A DNA stretch of 64,000 bases from JBBDSU01 sp040904825. GTDB lineage: Bacteria > Actinomycetota > Nitriliruptoria > Nitriliruptorales > Nitriliruptoraceae. The position numbers and the translations under genes are program-made. This document shows, piece by piece, positions 45,287 to 54,111 of this stretch; the first letter of the stretch is position 1; each line of letters starts with the position of its first letter. The notes under the pieces are model-generated. The model saw only the letters and a program-made list of their open reading frames with translations. It did not search any database and had not been told where the DNA came from. The DNA lies in the NCBI GenBank assembly GCA_040904825.1, contig JBBDSU010000057.1, positions 17,508-81,507 of the forward strand, written 5' to 3'.

Positions 45287-45745
45287 ATGAGCCTCCACGA
45301 CGACATAGAACATGACCTTCACGCGGCCATGAAGGCACGAGACAAAGACAAGACGTCCGCGCTGAGGATGGTGATCGCTGCACTGAAGAATCGCGCGGTC
45401 GCCGACGGCCTGAGCCCCCAGGGACGCCTCTCCGACGACGTCGTCCAGCAAGTCCTCGGCACCGAGGCGAAGCGGCGGACAGAAGCTGCCGATGCATTCG
45501 CAAACGCCGGCCGCACCGATCAGGCGGCGCGCGAACGTGCCGAAGCTGACCTCTACGCGCAGTACCTGCCAGAACCGTTGAGCGACGACGAGATTGCCGC
45601 CGTCGTCGACCGCGCCATCGCCGCCAGTGGTGCTGACGGCCCCCAGCAGATGGGGCAGGTCATGAAGGCGGTCATGGCAGAGATCGGCGGCCGAGCTGAC
45701 GGAGCGAAAGTCTCAGCTTTGGTGCGCCAGCGTCTGACCGGCTGA
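45287..45745 (+). CDS. GatB/YqeY domain protein
   Basis: A 152-residue protein of the YqeY family, related to the tail of GatB. It begins with DIEHDLHAAMKARDKDKTSAL and LRMVIAALKN, has EAKRRTEAADAFANAGR and YLPEPLSDDEIAAVVD, and ends with MGQVMKAVMAEIGGRADGAK, all family landmarks. A role linked to tRNA-dependent amidation is often proposed but not shown. Start ATG at 45287. Confidence 0.93.
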   Translation: MSLHDDIEHDLHAAMKARDKDKTSALRMVIAALKNRAVADGLSPQGRLSDDVVQQVLGTEAKRRTEAADAFANAGRTDQAARERAEADLYAQYLPEPLSDDEIAAVVDRAIAASGADGPQQMGQVMKAVMAEIGGRADGAKVSALVRQRLTG

Positions 45746-45854
45746 CGCCTTCGCAAGGCTGGGAGCGTGGCGCCCGCGTAGTTGCCTGCCTGGACAAGAT
45801 GTGCTCTAGTGCCGAAGTGCTCCGCTGAGGTGGAGCACTTGACAACCAAGTTGG

Positions 45855-46003
45855 TCGTTGCGCAGGGGAAGTCCGGTGGGAAACCGGCGCTGACCCGCAA
45901 CCGTGAGTCGACCGTCACTGCTCCGTACGTCAAGGTGCCATCAGGCACATGCAACGGACGGCGAGTGACAGAGCGACGAGCCGGGATACCTGTGTAGCGA
46001 CGA
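45855..46003 (+). ncRNA. Cobalamin (AdoCbl-type) riboswitch
   Basis: TCGTTGC at 45855 pairs with GCGACGA at 45997-46003 (P1). Between them lie the conserved segments GGGGAAGTCCGGTGGGAAACC, GGCGCTGACCCGCAACCGTGAG and GAGCCGGGATACCTGTGTAGC, which match the aptamer consensus (first segment quoted to 20 of 21 bases in sense). A separate 9-bp hairpin lies just 5' (45815-45840). It precedes the split transcobalamin-like and ECF genes and gives the operon its B12 assignment. Confidence 0.92.
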
Positions 46004-46066
46004 GCGGCTCCTTCCATCCGTCGAGGTATACGGGGCGGAGCCCGGACGCGACCTGTCCGAGCGCCC

Positions 46067-46097
46067 GCCCTCCTACGCATTTCATGCGTAGGAGGGC
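46067..46097. terminator. 14-bp hairpin in the leader of the B12 uptake operon
   Basis: GCCCTCCTACGCAT, loop TTC, then ATGCGTAGGAGGGC, perfectly paired. It lies 64 bp after the riboswitch and 67 bp before the first gene. The following bases (GTCGTCGTTCG) have no true T-run, so it is either a weak terminator or an expression-platform hairpin; the second arm contains AGGAGG, which might mimic or hide a ribosome-binding site. Confidence 0.6.
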
Positions 46098-46163
46098 GTC
46101 GTCGTTCGTGGGCATCCGTACGGGCCATTCCGTCACGGATCGCTCACGAAAGGTCACATACTC

Positions 46164-47315
46164 ATGCAATCCCTCTCTGTCCGTCGTCACCCGTCGGACT
46201 TCACGACCAGATTGATCGCCACCATCATGGCGATAGGTCTGCTTCTCGTTCCCACAACTGCTGTGGCATCGACCGGTGATCCGGCACAAGCGGCCGCAGG
46301 CTGGCTTGCCGAAGAACTCGTCGATGGTGAGCGACTTGTTGGCTCATGGACCGACAGCGAAGGTCGGGTCAACGAGTTCGATGATCATGGCGGTACCGCA
46401 GACGTCGTGTTCGCGCTATCGGCGGCACAGGTCGCTGCTCCTCAGATCCGAACCGCAACTGACTGGCTCATCGCTGAGGCAGGGATGTACACCGGCGAGG
46501 CATTCGGTGCCCTTTCCGCAGGTGCGACAGCAAAGCTCGCTCTGGCTCTCATGACCGATGGGCGTGACCCACGGTCGGTCGGTGGCGATCTCATCGCCGC
46601 GCTCCAGGACCTTGAGGTGACTGAGGGCGCTGATGCCGGCCGATTCTCCGACGCAGGTGACGACGACTGGTCGAGCACGATCAGTCAGGCACTGGCGATC
46701 CTTGCGCTTGAGCGGGCAGAAGGCGTCTCGGCGTCATCCGAGTCGATTGCCTACCTGGCCGATCAACAGTGCACCGACGGAGGATTTCCCTTCTCCTTCT
46801 CCCCCGGTGAGTGCGTCGATGCCACCGCGATCGACGGACCCACTGCGATCGACGCGACACTCATCGTCATCCAGGCACTGATTGCGACCGGCCACGATGT
46901 CGCCGAAGCACTCGCCTGGCTCGACGCGCGGTTCGCCGACGACGGTTGGGGCAATGCCAACACCGCCGGATTGGCGGCTGTGGCCTACGGCCTCTCGGGG
47001 CGCGCTGGTGACGCCGATCAAGCCCGCGATTTCATTCTCGAGCTTCAGGATGGGTGCGACGGTGATGCCACCGGAGCGATTGCCTACAACGCTGCAGGCG
47101 AAGGTGATCCGGTGTTCGCCACCCGCCAGGCCATACTCGGCTTGACCGGCCAGGGTTACCTGACTGTCACCAGCCAGGGCGCTTCACAATCGGCTCCCCG
47201 CCTCGATTGTTCAGCGTCGAACCCGACCGTGATCATTGTCGCCGCAGTGGGCCTCGGACTGCTGGCGGTGGGCATCGTGGTACTGGTCGCACGCCGGCGC
47301 AAGGCCGCCGCGTGA
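46164..47315 (+). CDS. Secreted, membrane-anchored alpha-barrel protein, transcobalamin alpha-domain-like
   Basis: A 383-residue exported protein. Residues about 15-36 are a signal peptide (IMAIGLLLVPTTAVA) and 354-376 a C-terminal transmembrane anchor followed by ARRRKAAA. Between them are repeated helical units with prenyltransferase/squalene-cyclase-like motifs: FDDHGGTADVVFALSAAQ, DDDWSSTISQALAILALE, CTDGGFPFSFSPGECVDATA, DDGWGNANTAGLAAVAYGL. That alpha/alpha-barrel fold is also the fold of the cobalamin-binding alpha domain of intrinsic factor and transcobalamin. Cys203, 217, 298 and 349 could form disulfides. First gene after the riboswitch. B12 binding is inferred, not seen. Confidence 0.85.
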   Translation: MQSLSVRRHPSDFTTRLIATIMAIGLLLVPTTAVASTGDPAQAAAGWLAEELVDGERLVGSWTDSEGRVNEFDDHGGTADVVFALSAAQVAAPQIRTATDWLIAEAGMYTGEAFGALSAGATAKLALALMTDGRDPRSVGGDLIAALQDLEVTEGADAGRFSDAGDDDWSSTISQALAILALERAEGVSASSESIAYLADQQCTDGGFPFSFSPGECVDATAIDGPTAIDATLIVIQALIATGHDVAEALAWLDARFADDGWGNANTAGLAAVAYGLSGRAGDADQARDFILELQDGCDGDATGAIAYNAAGEGDPVFATRQAILGLTGQGYLTVTSQGASQSAPRLDCSASNPTVIIVAAVGLGLLAVGIVVLVARRRKAAA

Positions 47316-47334
47316 CGCTTCTGGCCTTGCGATC

Positions 47335-47988
47335 ATGATTCGCCGGACGGTCGCCCTGCTGGCGCTGGCTGTCTTCGCGACAGTCGGCGCCAGCACGTCA
47401 GCCTCAGCCGACAGCCTGGGCGAACTGCTTGATGTGTGCGATGGCATCGTCGTCGTCATCGATCCAGGGACGGACGACCGCGATGCCACGGTCCGGTGCG
47501 GCCCGGACGCCGACGGCAATGGTTTGGACGCACTGGTCGGTGCTGGCCACCAGTTCACTTTCGTTCCTGGCATTCCGGGCATGGTGTGCACGATCGATGA
47601 GTTCCCGCAAGCCTGCAACGGCGCACCTGTGGACGCCTACTGGTCATACTGGCTCGGCACGCCAGACGGATGGGCCTACAGCTCAGCTGGAGCCGGGTTC
47701 CGATCCGTCGATGTCAATGTCATCGAAGGTTGGGCCTTCGGTGACGGATCGATGCCGCCGCGATGGAATCTCACCGACCTGACTGCACCACCCACCGATA
47801 CGCACTCGTCATCAGACGCGGAGCCCGAGCAACATCAGACGCCCATAGCGGCTATAGCCGGCATCGCGCTGTTGGCCGTCATCATCGCAATGACCTGGTG
47901 GCGGAGTAGTCGATCGGCTCACACCCGCCCGCCACAGTCTGACGGCAACGACTCGGCCGCCCAGCCCACCGAGGAGGGTCCCCAGTGA
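47335..47988 (+). CDS. Secreted, membrane-anchored beta-domain protein, DUF4430/transcobalamin C-terminal-like
   Basis: A 217-residue exported protein with a signal peptide (residues 1-25, ending STSASA), a compact domain at about 30-145, a flexible Asp/Ser/Pro linker and a transmembrane helix at about 171-189. The domain has GIVVVIDPGTDDRDATVRC, NGLDALVGAGHQFTFVPGIP, GMVCTIDEFPQAC and DAYWSYWLGTPDGWAYSSAG, a pattern I associate with DUF4430, the family that includes the beta domain of transcobalamins. Four Cys (35, 55, 85, 94). The stop overlaps the ecfT start as GTGA. Confidence 0.82.
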   Translation: MIRRTVALLALAVFATVGASTSASADSLGELLDVCDGIVVVIDPGTDDRDATVRCGPDADGNGLDALVGAGHQFTFVPGIPGMVCTIDEFPQACNGAPVDAYWSYWLGTPDGWAYSSAGAGFRSVDVNVIEGWAFGDGSMPPRWNLTDLTAPPTDTHSSSDAEPEQHQTPIAAIAGIALLAVIIAMTWWRSSRSAHTRPPQSDGNDSAAQPTEEGPQ

Positions 47989-49172
47989 GGGCTCCCGACG
48001 TGACGACGCCGCGACGCGGAATATTCGCGTTCTCCGAGACCTGGGTTGGATTGCGACCCCGAGCAGTCCATCCCGGTGCATGGTGGGCGTGGGCCGTCTG
48101 CCTGGCGATCGCCGCCAGCCGCATTCATCACCCGTTGCTTCTTGCATTGTTGGTCGCGGTAGCAGGCTCGGTTGTTATGGCACGACGCACTGACGCGCCG
48201 TGGAGCCGTTCATTCACCTTGTTCCTTCGTATTGGTCTGGTCGTGATCGCCATCCGCACGATTGCGCAAACCGTGTTCGGCGTGCCCTCACCTGGCCGGG
48301 TGCTCGTCACCTTGCCATCGGTCGAACTGCCAGGGTGGGCTGCTGGCATCGCGATCGGCGGTCCGATCACAGATACGGCACTGGCGGTTGCCCTGACTGA
48401 CGGCATGCGGCTGGCCGCCGTGCTCGCATGCATCGGCGCAGCAAACGCTTTAGCCAATCCCAAACGCATGCTCGCAAGCCTTCCTGCCGCCCTGTACGAA
48501 GTCGGTGTGGCCGTGGTCATAGCGTTGAGTTTCGCTCCCTCGCTGGCAACCTCGGTCCAGCGGGTACGCGCAGCACGGAGACTGCGAGGACGCAACGATC
48601 ACGGCATCGCAGGATGGTTCGAGGTCGCGGTTCCCGTCATCGATGACGCACTCGCTCGTTCGCTGTCTTTGGCCGCGGCGATGGACGCACGGGGATACGG
48701 ACGAACCTTGCCGATGACACCAAGAGCCCGCCGTCAAAGCTCCACGTTGCTGTTAACCGGCCTGGCCGGCCTTACCGTCGGAGTCGTAGCGCTGCTCAAC
48801 GCGCAACTCGCAACCGAGTGGAGCCTGGCCACGCTCGGCATCAGCATCATTCTGGCCGTCACCGGCATCAGACTCGCTGGCCACCGCAGTCCGCGCAGCC
48901 GCTACCGGCCTGACCCTTGGACAACTGCTGAATGGGTGACGGTCTGCTCAGGGGCAATCACGGTCGCCGCCGTCATCGTCACCTCGGCAATCGCCCCCCG
49001 GATGATCCAACCCGTGTTGATTCCTATGTCGTCCTGGCCGCTGCCGTGGCTGGCGACCGGGGGCATCCTGGTGGCCATGCTGCCCGGATTCGCCACACCG
49101 AGGCCAGCTGACAATGCCGCCCAAGCTTCGGTGTCGCCTCCTCGCATCGCACGATGGGAGAGCGCGACATGA
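47985..49172 (+). CDS. ecfT: ECF transporter transmembrane subunit EcfT (CbiQ family)
   Basis: The coupling subunit of an energy-coupling factor importer, 395 residues. About six to eight hydrophobic segments, and the cytoplasmic coupling motif in SLSLAAAMDARGYGRT (an ARG sequence that contacts the ATPases). A C-terminal extension of two or three more helices makes it longer than standalone EcfT proteins of about 260 residues. The GTG start overlaps the upstream stop, and its own stop overlaps the ATPase start as ATGA. Confidence 0.9.
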   Translation: MRAPDVTTPRRGIFAFSETWVGLRPRAVHPGAWWAWAVCLAIAASRIHHPLLLALLVAVAGSVVMARRTDAPWSRSFTLFLRIGLVVIAIRTIAQTVFGVPSPGRVLVTLPSVELPGWAAGIAIGGPITDTALAVALTDGMRLAAVLACIGAANALANPKRMLASLPAALYEVGVAVVIALSFAPSLATSVQRVRAARRLRGRNDHGIAGWFEVAVPVIDDALARSLSLAAAMDARGYGRTLPMTPRARRQSSTLLLTGLAGLTVGVVALLNAQLATEWSLATLGISIILAVTGIRLAGHRSPRSRYRPDPWTTAEWVTVCSGAITVAAVIVTSAIAPRMIQPVLIPMSSWPLPWLATGGILVAMLPGFATPRPADNAAQASVSPPRIARWESAT

Positions 49173-50836
49173 TCCGATTTGAGTCGGTCACCATGCGCTA
49201 TCCAGATAGCGATGCGCCCACACTCGCCAATGTCGACCTGCAGATCTCAGAGGCCGAGCTGTGCCTGGTCGTAGGCCGCACAGGAACCGGCAAGACGACA
49301 TTGCTCAAGGCGATCAACGGCCTCTTCCCGCATTTCACCGGTGGCACCCTCACTGGGCGCATCACGGTCGCAGGTCGCAGTACCGCCGATCATCTTCCGC
49401 GCGAGTTCGCTGACGTGATCGGCATGGTTGGCCAGGACCCTAACGACGGATTCGTCACGGACATTGTGGAAGAAGAGCTCGCGTACGGCATGGAGTCGCT
49501 GGGATTGGCAGGGACGGTCATGCGCCGGCGAGTCGAAGAGACGCTCGACATCCTGGGGCTGGTAGATCTACGGCATCGGGCGTTATCGACGCTGTCCGGG
49601 GGCGAGCGTCAGCGCGTTGCCATCGGTTCGGTGCTCACGACCCATCCGTCGGTGCTTGTCCTCGACGAGCCAACCTCTGCACTTGACCCTCCTGCCGCCG
49701 ACGAGGTCCTCGCTGTGCTCCAGCGCCTGGTCCACGACCTAGGGCTGACCGTCGTGCTCGCAGAACATCGTCTGGAGCGGGTCGTCCACCTTGCCGACAC
49801 AATGGTGCACCTCACCGGCGTCGGGCAGCCCATCGAAGTCGGAACGCCGGCCGACATCATGGCTACCTCTTCAGTCGCTCCCCCTGTCATTGAGCTTGGA
49901 CGTCTTGCTGGATGGCATCCATTGCCCTTGTCTGTGCGTGATGCCCGCCGCAGGGCGACAGGCCTTACGACCGATCTCCGCACGCGGCGCGCTGCTAGCA
50001 GCACCGAGAACAGCGACCGCAATGCGACAAGCGCTGGCCTACTCAACAGAGCCAGTGCAGCAGTCGACCGCAAGGTGGTCGGGCAGATCAGGGGCCTGAC
50101 CGTCGCCTACGGCGGCAAGCCGGTGCTCCATGGCATCGACCTCGACCTCCTCGCCGGTCAGGTGATGGCAGTGATGGGCCGAAACGGGGCCGGGAAATCA
50201 TCGTTGCTTCGCGCAATCGTGGGAGCAACCCAACACCAACGCGGCACCGTCTCTGTCACCGGACACGACCCCGCGACGTTGCCAGCACATCGGCTGGTCC
50301 GGACGGTAGGCCTCGTACCACAAGACCCTTCAGACCTGCTCTACGCCGAATCGGTCGACGCCGAATGTGCAGCAGCGGATCGCGACGCTGGCACCCCTGC
50401 AGGTACCTGCCGTGGCTTGGTTGAGCAGCTGATGCCTTCTATCTCCGGCAGCGTCCACCCTCGCGATCTTTCCGAAGGTCAACGCCTGATTCTCGTCTTG
50501 GCCATTGTCATGACTGGTTCACCGGCCTTGCTGTTGCTCGATGAACCAACGCGAGGTCTTGACTACCCCAGCAAGCGCACCCTGACCGCCATCCTCCAGG
50601 ATCTTGTCAACCGCGGGCACGCCGTCGTGGTGGCGACCCACGACGTCGAATTCGCAGCTACCGCTTCCGACCGCACCATCGTGCTCGCCGATGGCGAGAT
50701 CGTCGTCGATGGCCCCACAGCCGAGGTGGTGGTCGCATCGCCAGCATTTGCGCCACAGATCGCCAAGATTCTGGCTCCCCTTCCTCTGCTGACCGTCGAT
50801 GATGTCCGGGCACTGCTCGAAGACGAGGTCGCATGA
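49169..50836 (+). CDS. ecfA: ECF transporter ATPase, EcfA1-EcfA2 fusion
   Basis: A 555-residue protein with two ABC domains. The first has Walker A VGRTGTGKTTLL, GQDPNDGFVTDIVEEELAYG and LSGGERQRVAIGSVL, then VLVLDEPTSALDP. The second has GRNGAGKSSLLRA, PQDPSDLLYAESVDAE, the signature DLSEGQRLILVLAI and ALLLLDEPTRGLD. The signature of the second half lacks the second Gly (SEGQ), a common variant. I start at the ATG at 49169 that overlaps the ecfT stop; an ATG at 49154 is possible. It ends in ATGA with the S subunit. Confidence 0.92.
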   Translation: MIRFESVTMRYPDSDAPTLANVDLQISEAELCLVVGRTGTGKTTLLKAINGLFPHFTGGTLTGRITVAGRSTADHLPREFADVIGMVGQDPNDGFVTDIVEEELAYGMESLGLAGTVMRRRVEETLDILGLVDLRHRALSTLSGGERQRVAIGSVLTTHPSVLVLDEPTSALDPPAADEVLAVLQRLVHDLGLTVVLAEHRLERVVHLADTMVHLTGVGQPIEVGTPADIMATSSVAPPVIELGRLAGWHPLPLSVRDARRRATGLTTDLRTRRAASSTENSDRNATSAGLLNRASAAVDRKVVGQIRGLTVAYGGKPVLHGIDLDLLAGQVMAVMGRNGAGKSSLLRAIVGATQHQRGTVSVTGHDPATLPAHRLVRTVGLVPQDPSDLLYAESVDAECAAADRDAGTPAGTCRGLVEQLMPSISGSVHPRDLSEGQRLILVLAIVMTGSPALLLLDEPTRGLDYPSKRTLTAILQDLVNRGHAVVVATHDVEFAATASDRTIVLADGEIVVDGPTAEVVVASPAFAPQIAKILAPLPLLTVDDVRALLEDEVA

Positions 50837-51768
50837 GCACCCCGCCTGTCGCGCCGCACCGCAGCCGCCGAGTTCCAGCGGTGCGGCTCAACCGCCGCAG
50901 CCAGATCGTGCTCGGCATCGTCTGCATCATCAGCGTGGCAGTGTTCGGCTGGCCGTTGATCATCGCCCCAACGTCAGCAATCGCGGGTCACGCCAACGTG
51001 CCTCTGCTGTTTGCCGCACTGCTGCCGCTGGTGCTCGCCGTTGCGATGACGGAAATCGCCGATGGAGGGCTCGACGCCAAGGCGATCGCGATGCTGGGCG
51101 TGCTGACAGCACTGGGAGCTGCACTTCGACCGCTAGGCACTGGCATCGCCGGCATCGAACCGATTTTCTTCTTGCTTGTGCTCGCCGGACGAGTCTTCGG
51201 ACCAGGATTCGGATTTCTCCTGGGATGCCTCACCTTGCTCGCATCGGCCCTGGTCACCGGCGGTGTGGGACCCTGGCTGCCCTACCAGATGCTTGCGGCC
51301 GCCGGAGTCGCGATCGGAGCAGGCTTGTTGCCGCGGGCAGAAGGCCGGCGGGAGATCCTCATGCTGGCGGCTTACGGCGCTGTTGCCGGCATCGCCTACG
51401 GCCTCGCCATGAACCTGTCGTTCTGGCCGTTCACCGTCGGCGAAGCCAGCGAGCTGTCCTACATCGCCGGGGCGCCCATCCTCGACAACTTGCAGCGATT
51501 CGCGGTCTTTTCGGTCCTGACGTCGCTGGCGTTCGACATCCCGCGCGCGCTTCTGATGGTTGTGTTGATCGTGATCACAGGTCCCGCGCTGCTGCGCACG
51601 TTCCGCCGGGCCGCACGCAAAGCAGTCTTCGATGCCACACCGACGTTTGTCGCATCGGACGACGCGACGACGACCGGATCGCCCCGTGCCCCGTCACCTG
51701 GTGCCGCGACTATCGCGTCGAGCGACAAACGCGCTCGACCCAGCAGCGGGGCGGACGAGCGGGGCTGA
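50833..51768 (+). CDS. ECF transporter substrate-binding (S) component, likely for cobalamin
   Basis: A 311-residue membrane protein with about six helices; RVFGPGFGFLLGCLTLLASAL, TGGVGPWLPYQMLAAAGVAIGAGLLP and the final FDIPRALLMVVLIVI (parts) follow the layout of S components related to CbrT. A hydrophilic tail of about 60 residues follows. It starts with ATGA on the ATPase stop. Specificity is deduced from the cobalamin riboswitch and the two surface proteins, not from a ligand motif. Confidence 0.87.
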   Translation: MSTPPVAPHRSRRVPAVRLNRRSQIVLGIVCIISVAVFGWPLIIAPTSAIAGHANVPLLFAALLPLVLAVAMTEIADGGLDAKAIAMLGVLTALGAALRPLGTGIAGIEPIFFLLVLAGRVFGPGFGFLLGCLTLLASALVTGGVGPWLPYQMLAAAGVAIGAGLLPRAEGRREILMLAAYGAVAGIAYGLAMNLSFWPFTVGEASELSYIAGAPILDNLQRFAVFSVLTSLAFDIPRALLMVVLIVITGPALLRTFRRAARKAVFDATPTFVASDDATTTGSPRAPSPGAATIASSDKRARPSSGADERG

Positions 51769-51780
51769 AGGCAGTCGAGA

Positions 51781-52293
51781 TCAGCGAATCTTGTCGAGCA
51801 ACTCTTCAAGGCTCGTACGCGTCAACTCGCCAGTGCGATGTCCAGCAATCTCACCGTTGAGGTCAAAGACAACCGTGGTGGGCATCCCGCGAGCTTCAAT
51901 CGTCAGCGCAAAATCACCGGTGACGTCATAGATGGTTGGGAATCGGATACCCATCTCATCGATGAATCGCTCCGCATTGTCGCGTTGATCGAGATGGTCG
52001 ATCCCTAGGAAAGCAATGTCGTCATTGGCGTCAAAGGCCTCGAGAAGGAGCGGCATCTCCCGACGACAGGGGATGCACCAACTGGCGAACACGTTCACCA
52101 AAACAGGCCGGCCAAAGGAGTTTTCGCGGTAGATCCACGCGGCGGCCTCATCCCATCCTCCATCGGCCAACACGGCATCCCGCGGTGGCGGCTCGGCATC
52201 GGCTGGGCCCGCCCTCAACGATTCCTGAGCGCTGCAGGCAACAGCGATCACGGCAACGGCCAACAAGCCGACCATAAGGGGACGGATCACCAT
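51781..52293 (-). CDS. TlpA-like thioredoxin lipoprotein
   Basis: A 170-residue exported thiol-disulfide protein. The N-terminal helix ends in AVIAVACSAQ, a likely lipobox. The redox motif WCIPC lies in VNVFASWCIPCRREMPLLLE, followed by the cis-Pro loop GMPTTVVFDLNG. The ATG at 52293 lies just after the stop of the aminotransferase gene; the frame is open 21 codons further up inside that gene. Convergent with the S-component gene. Possible roles are cytochrome c maturation or redox repair outside the membrane. Confidence 0.87.
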   Translation of the reverse strand: MVIRPLMVGLLAVAVIAVACSAQESLRAGPADAEPPPRDAVLADGGWDEAAAWIYRENSFGRPVLVNVFASWCIPCRREMPLLLEAFDANDDIAFLGIDHLDQRDNAERFIDEMGIRFPTIYDVTGDFALTIEARGMPTTVVFDLNGEIAGHRTGELTRTSLEELLDKIR

Positions 52294-52297
52294 GCGG

Positions 52298-53380
52298 TCA
52301 CTGCCGAGAAGGGACGTTGGCGAGGACATCACGGGCCGCACCAAGGAATCCGTCAACCTCAGCTTGGATTCCCACGCTCACGCGAATCTGGTTCAACATG
52401 TCGTAGGGCTCAAGAGAGCGGACGCCGACGCCATATCGAGCGAAGGCATCAACGACGGGCGGTGAGGCGATACCGAGTTCAATCGTCAAAAAGTTGCCCA
52501 GACCGTCAGTGAACGGAACCCCTATGTCCCGCAATCCTGCGGCCATCACGCCACGTCCTGCCACTGACCCGTCGACAGTTGCCTGCAGGTGATCCAGATC
52601 CGCCAGCGCTGCGAGCGCCGCTGCCTGCGACGCGGCTGCAACATTGAATCGAGTCCGGCGAGCGTCTATTGCACCAACCAAGCTCGCCTCCCCCATGAGA
52701 TACCCCACGCGCATTCCAGCCAACGCGTACGCCTTGGAGAAGGTCCGTAGCGTCAGGAGCCGCGGATGCGTCACGGGCAGCTCAGCCACTGTCGCGTAGC
52801 CGCGCTGGCTCGCCGCAAATTGGTGGTAGGCCTCGTCGATGATCACCGTCACATGCTCGGGCGTCTGATCGATCAGGCTGGACAACGCGTCTGCGGTGAG
52901 ATGCGCTCCGGTCGGATTGCCGGGGTTGTCGATGACGACGACCTTGGTGGCGTTATCGATCTGTGCAAGCAACGCGTCGACATCCCGCTGATAGCCGGGC
53001 CCCGGCTCGCTGGGCGGCCCTCCCGTCGACACCTCGAGGTAGCCAGCATCAACGTTGGCGGCAGCCAGGCGGTAGACGATGAAAGACCGCTCGAAAGCCA
53101 GGACTGTTCCACCAGCCGCAGCATGGGCGATGGCATCCATCAGCAGGGCGGCAGAACCCGTCCCGACCGCGACCTGTTCGACAGTGATCGATTCATGTGC
53201 GGCGATCGCCTCACGAAGGGCCGTTGATTGGTCATCGGGGTACAGATGGGCCGTGTCCAGTGTGTGGCGCGCCGCTTCAATCGCCGCCGGCGAGGGCCCA
53301 AAGGGCGATTCGTTTGATGACAACCGGATGTCCATTCCCGGCGGTGGACCCACAGCGCTGGCCGATGCAGTGGTCATCAC
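52298..53380 (-). CDS. Histidinol-phosphate aminotransferase-like PLP enzyme
   Basis: A 360-residue class I/II aminotransferase. It has LSSNESPFGPSPAAIEA, VVIDNPGNPTGAHL, IIDEAYHQFA and the cofactor Lys in RTFSKAYALAGMRVGYL, with the C-terminal FLTIELG and IRVSVG. This is the HisC family, but HisC and phenylalanine/aromatic aminotransferases look alike and no other his genes are near, so the substrate is open. The stop is five bases before the lipoprotein start, same strand. Confidence 0.88.
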   Translation of the reverse strand: MMTTASASAVGPPPGMDIRLSSNESPFGPSPAAIEAARHTLDTAHLYPDDQSTALREAIAAHESITVEQVAVGTGSAALLMDAIAHAAAGGTVLAFERSFIVYRLAAANVDAGYLEVSTGGPPSEPGPGYQRDVDALLAQIDNATKVVVIDNPGNPTGAHLTADALSSLIDQTPEHVTVIIDEAYHQFAASQRGYATVAELPVTHPRLLTLRTFSKAYALAGMRVGYLMGEASLVGAIDARRTRFNVAAASQAAALAALADLDHLQATVDGSVAGRGVMAAGLRDIGVPFTDGLGNFLTIELGIASPPVVDAFARYGVGVRSLEPYDMLNQIRVSVGIQAEVDGFLGAARDVLANVPSRQ

Positions 53381-53495
53381 GGTTCCTTAGAACATGGCTG
53401 CCATGAGCTTGTTGGACTGGCTCGCACGGTTGGTGCGTGGATGCGGCGCACTCCACACATGGTCGCGAGCAGGCCGACACCGTACTGCCGACCCT

Positions 53496-54083
53496 TTACA
53501 GGTAGAGACCCGTCGCACCGTCGCGCCGGGACGAACCCACCGCATGGACATCCCGCTCTCGAACGATCAAATACGCGTCGCCTTGAACGTCGACTTCGAT
53601 CGCATCTTCAGGGACATACAACACCTCGTCGCCAACATTCACGTGCCGGACGTGAGGCCCCACGCCGATGGCTTCACCCCAGATCCCTTTCCGATCTATC
53701 GACGCAGCCGTTGCGGGAATCAGAATGCCGCCCTTGCTTCGCCGTTCAGCGTCGGTCGGAGGCGCAACAAGCACCCGATCCCCGAGCACTGCCACGCTTC
53801 GTCGATCGCGCGGCCTGCGGTCAGCGGCGCCATCACGCGTCGCATTCTCCGCAACCGGCGGACGGACTGCATCGTCCGGACTAGCTGCACCGACGGCCGC
53901 GCTCGTGCCGGAAGCGGCCGTCGGCTCGTCAGGAGCGATTGCATCGTGGCGGTCAGCGCCGGTGGTCACCGCACGATCGGCCACCGTCGCAGGCGACGAT
54001 GCGGCGGCTACAGGCACCGTGTCGGAGGACACCTCCGCGGTCGCCGCAGTGGTTGCTGATGGAGAAATGCTGGGAGTTGTCAT
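53496..54083 (-). CDS. GroES-like co-chaperonin with long N-terminal extension
   Basis: A 195-residue protein. The last 95 residues are a GroES domain: SVAVLGDRVLVAPPTDAERR, SKGGILIPATAA with the mobile-loop position, GEAIGVGPHVRHVNVGDEVLYVPEDAIEV and ending near YLIVRERDVHAVG (in parts). The first 95 residues are low-complexity, rich in Ala, Thr, Ser, Asp and Pro, without a signal peptide. No groEL is adjacent. It follows the DtxR-like gene by 28 bp. Confidence 0.83.
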   Translation of the reverse strand: MTTPSISPSATTAATAEVSSDTVPVAAASSPATVADRAVTTGADRHDAIAPDEPTAASGTSAAVGAASPDDAVRPPVAENATRDGAADRRPRDRRSVAVLGDRVLVAPPTDAERRSKGGILIPATAASIDRKGIWGEAIGVGPHVRHVNVGDEVLYVPEDAIEVDVQGDAYLIVRERDVHAVGSSRRDGATGLYL

Positions 54084-54111
54084 GCCCCCAGCCTACCGCC
54101 GGTCGACACCC

